Made by a program: the position numbers and the translations under genes. The notes under the pieces are model-generated. The model saw nothing but the letters and a program-made list of their open reading frames with translations, made no database searches and was not told where the DNA came from. Below are positions 62,988 through 64,000 of a DNA stretch of 64,000 nucleotides, piece after piece. Every line of letters begins with the position of its first letter. Position 1 is the stretch's first letter. The DNA is from Benthicola sp964195715 (GTDB taxonomy: Bacteria > Gemmatimonadota > Gemmatimonadetes > Palauibacterales > Palauibacteraceae), in contig CAXMRU010000224.1 of NCBI GenBank assembly GCA_964195715.1, positions 19,386-83,385 on the forward strand. The letters run 5' to 3'.

Positions 62988-64000
62988 CCGGAGCGCGCGA
63001 ATTCCCTCTCCACGTCCTGGACCCCTGCGTACAACCTGTCGTCACGCGTGGCGAGCTCGTCCGGCAAGCGTCCGCGGAATCTCGCCTTGCCCTGGACGTT
63101 GTAGGCGATCCAGCTGTCATCTACCTCCACGTACGCGGTGCGTAGCTCAGCACAGGTGGCCTGACCGGCGTCCACGGCCACGGCTCGCCCGTAATAGCGG
63201 CTGATCGCCTCGAGGAGGGTATCTCCCAGCTCTTCGAACTCTCCCGCCGTGGCGACGTCCAGCGTGGAATCGGGCGGCACGGGTGGCGTTCCCTCCCCTG
63301 CATCCGATGGTGCCTCGCCGGCGTCGGAGGGCATGCCCCCGTCCAACTCTCCGGCCCCCTGCTCCAGCAACAACTCCTCGACGGAAGCCGGTTGCCCACC
63401 AGCGTCAGATTCCGGTCCAGACCCGGAGGGCCGGGCGAACACGAACAGGCTGGCGACGATGGCCGCGACCACGACAAATCCGGCGACGATCATGAGCGGA
63501 TTGTGCGAGCGAGCCGTCCGCTCCGGCTTCGGTTCCTTCGCGTCCGGCTCCTGGACCGAGTCAGACAGCGGCTCGACAGGCTCGTCCCCCGTCTCCCCCA
63601 CGTCTTCCCGGTCGAGGTCGACCGCCTGAGCCACCGCAAGCTCATCGACGATCAGGGAGTCCGCATCATCATCACCCGGCTCATCCCAATCCGGCTCGAC
63701 CAACACCGGATCCAGCGGCTCTCCCACCTGTGCCGTGACGTCCGCCCTCTCCACTTCCGTCACGAAGGAATCGAGATCCGTATCGTCGACGACGTCGAGA
63801 GTCCCTTCCTCGTCCGCGCCGCCTGCATCCCAGCCCGGCTCGGGCAAAGACTCCAGATCGAGATCCAGATCCCCGTCGCCGAAGTCTTTGGCAGGCTCGT
63901 CGATGATGGGCAGCGCGAGCTCATCTTCGGATGCAAGGAGCTCGTCCATCGCCTCAAGGGTGAGCGACTCGGGCTCCGACTCCTCCGGCCCGGCAGCCAC
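62972..64000 (-). CDS. Acidic single-span membrane protein, start beyond window
   Basis: At least 342 residues; the frame is open at base 64000 and may begin outside. The first 165 residues are very rich in Asp and Glu, then a basic patch leads into one membrane helix (IVAGFVVVAAIVASLFVFA, about residues 170-190). The outer part begins with a low-complexity Gly/Ala/Asp/Pro stretch, then a small domain with two Cys (ATCAEL, SGCERP) that may form a disulfide. This order suggests a sensor or envelope-linking protein with an acidic cytoplasmic part. I do not recognise a family. Confidence 0.65.
   Translation of the reverse strand: MAAGPEESEPESLTLEAMDELLASEDELALPIIDEPAKDFGDGDLDLDLESLPEPGWDAGGADEEGTLDVVDDTDLDSFVTEVERADVTAQVGEPLDPVLVEPDWDEPGDDDADSLIVDELAVAQAVDLDREDVGETGDEPVEPLSDSVQEPDAKEPKPERTARSHNPLMIVAGFVVVAAIVASLFVFARPSGSGPESDAGGQPASVEELLLEQGAGELDGGMPSDAGEAPSDAGEGTPPVPPDSTLDVATAGEFEELGDTLLEAISRYYGRAVAVDAGQATCAELRTAYVEVDDSWIAYNVQGKARFRGRLPDELATRDDRLYAGVQDVEREFARSGCERP

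Overview
The window is a gene-dense, GC-rich stretch of bacterial chromosome that carries mostly core metabolism. I see no phage, insertion sequence, CRISPR array, rRNA or tRNA. The best taxonomic guess is a Gemmatimonadota-like bacterium. The clues are an exported lipoprotein with a Cys-Asp-Asp-Ser-Pro-Thr-Gly-Pro start (19938-20987), outer-membrane receptor-like and S46 peptidase genes that imply a diderm envelope, and the gene mix. This is an inference, not a measured result. No gene-free gap exceeds 300 bases.

Region 1 (1-16728): a carbamate kinase cut by the left edge, a phosphohexomutase, and a complete complex I operon read on the minus strand (nuoA-B-CD-E-F-G-H-I-J-K-L-M-N). nuoC and nuoD are fused, and NuoG is short. 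A good sigma70-type promoter precedes nuoA. A near-perfect inverted repeat matching the Rex (NADH/NAD+ sensor) operator, and also the CRP half-site pattern, lies between the -10 box and the nuoA start.

Region 2 (16729-26600): an alpha/beta hydrolase coupled to dcd, a DUF423 membrane protein, a variant HD-GYP protein, a large helical lipoprotein, a small membrane protein, malate dehydrogenase, a translationally coupled molybdopterin cluster (unknown 90-residue protein, moaD, moaE, moaA), a class I aminotransferase and an HU-type DNA-binding protein.

Region 3 (26584-43224): sppA, carA and a divergent RNase HI-like gene, then a long minus-strand run of housekeeping genes in which most stop and start codons overlap or nearly touch: yicC-gmk-rpoZ-coaBC-udg-dnaB-radA-ispD-tsaC-LMW phosphatase-aroE-comF, followed by gapA-pgk-tpiA, an intrinsic terminator, and secG.

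Region 4 (43253-64000): gltA-icd with a small TonB-receptor-like gene downstream, an exported DUF1028-TPR protein, ornithine aminotransferase, a PlsC acyltransferase coupled to an exported cyclophilin, aconitase, an S46 dipeptidyl peptidase, an ETF:quinone oxidoreductase, NhaA, a second PlsC, a P1/DmpA-family peptidase and an acidic membrane protein cut by the right edge.

Together the window encodes much of the oxidative TCA cycle (citrate synthase, aconitase, isocitrate and malate dehydrogenases), lower glycolysis, NADH dehydrogenase and ETF-linked quinone reduction, which fits an aerobic respiring heterotroph that uses peptides. No unmistakable new multi-gene system was found. The main leads are the redox-type operator on nuo, several conserved enzymes with an altered key residue (RNase HI, ETF-QO, CoaBC, HD-GYP), a terminator squeezed against secG, and a few small unknown genes.
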